The translations under genes were made by a program, and so were the position numbers. The notes beneath the pieces were generated by a model. That model was not told where the DNA came from, ran no database searches, and worked only from the letters and a program-made list of their open reading frames with translations. 64,000 nt of DNA from Volucella zonaria (taxonomy: Eukaryota; Arthropoda; Insecta; Diptera; Syrphidae): assembly GCA_963966105.1 (NCBI GenBank), contig OZ014531.1, forward strand, positions 138,386,734 to 138,450,733. The letters run 5' to 3'. The first letter of the stretch is position 1. The number at the start of each line of letters is the position of its first letter. This document shows, piece after piece, positions 63,852 through 64,000 of this stretch.

Positions 63852-64000
63852 CAACACGACCTTAAATGCTTTTTCGCTTTTTACCTCATATGTGTGGAGA
63901 GTTGATAGTTTTCAAACTTTATTATATGCTTCGATATATCACATATTTTAATGCCGAAAAACATTTTTTAAAAGAAATAGTTCGAAACACCAGTGACTTC
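63852..64000. other. Right edge, unassigned
   Basis: 149 bp of AT-rich sequence with no supported feature. Confidence 0.4.

Overview
This is a stretch of animal nuclear DNA, almost certainly from a fly (Diptera). The host genes have short phase-conserved introns with GT..AG ends, TATA boxes 50-65 bp before the ATG and AATAAA signals. Three of them encode Plus-C odorant-binding proteins (OBPs) of the kind expanded in flies. The mobile elements (mariner, Tc1-like, piggyBac, Tigger, RTE, jockey, L2/CR1-like, a Gypsy-type LTR element) are those of an insect genome. No bacterial operon, CRISPR array or rRNA gene is visible, and I found no tRNA by eye.

Host genes are few. (1) 154-1562 (+): the last four exons of a secreted type-B carboxylesterase whose 5' end lies outside the window. 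(2) A dispersed Plus-C OBP cluster: OBP-a at 11427-12217 (+, 4 exons), OBP-c at 27503-28468 (-, 5 exons), OBP-b at 39377-40120 (+, 3 exons), and a two-exon OBP relic near 17742-17963 (-). (3) 53281-54078 (+): a single-exon serine-protease homologue that has lost its catalytic His and Ser. (4) 15201-15775 (-): an intronless, inactivated peroxiredoxin copy.

Most of the rest is transposon, much of it nested. 1.8-6.6 kb: a LINE (family A) broken by a jockey-type remnant and by an intact 1304-bp mariner with near-perfect terminal inverted repeats (TIRs). 7.0-8.3 kb: dead mariner B. 8.7-10.8 kb: an RTE LINE. 13-17.6 kb: RTE and RNase-H LINE scraps. 18.1-22.8 kb: an LTR retrotransposon (SAP-domain Gag, protease, integrase) carrying a D37D IS630-Tc1-mariner element and dead mariner C. 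23.4-27.1 kb: RTE copies. 29.3-34.9 kb: RTE scrap, then a Tc1-like element split by an L2/CR1-like LINE with an unbroken 1001-residue ORF2. 34.9-38.9 kb: RTE and another LINE. 41.9-45.6 kb: a Mos1-like mariner, a Tc1/mariner-superfamily remnant, and a DUF4780-type LINE ORF1 interrupted by a 643-bp TIR element with a 3-bp target duplication. 45.6-47.3 kb: unassigned, promoter-like sequence. 47.3-53.1 kb: LINEs C and D. 54.7-59.3 kb: LINE A, mariner D, a piggyBac end and a Tigger remnant. 59.7-64 kb: LINE D and a second Mos1-like mariner.

The most unusual signal is not a gene. The octamer TACGAGTA or its complement TACTCGTA occurs about 16 times by eye, against the two or three expected. Where paired repeat copies can be compared, several sites are exact 6-bp additions at a TA. 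That is the excision scar known for the Tc1-like transposon Minos (TA duplication plus the terminal CGAG). No autonomous element with CGAG ends is present here. The window therefore looks like a record of heavy past cut-and-paste activity by a Minos-like element.
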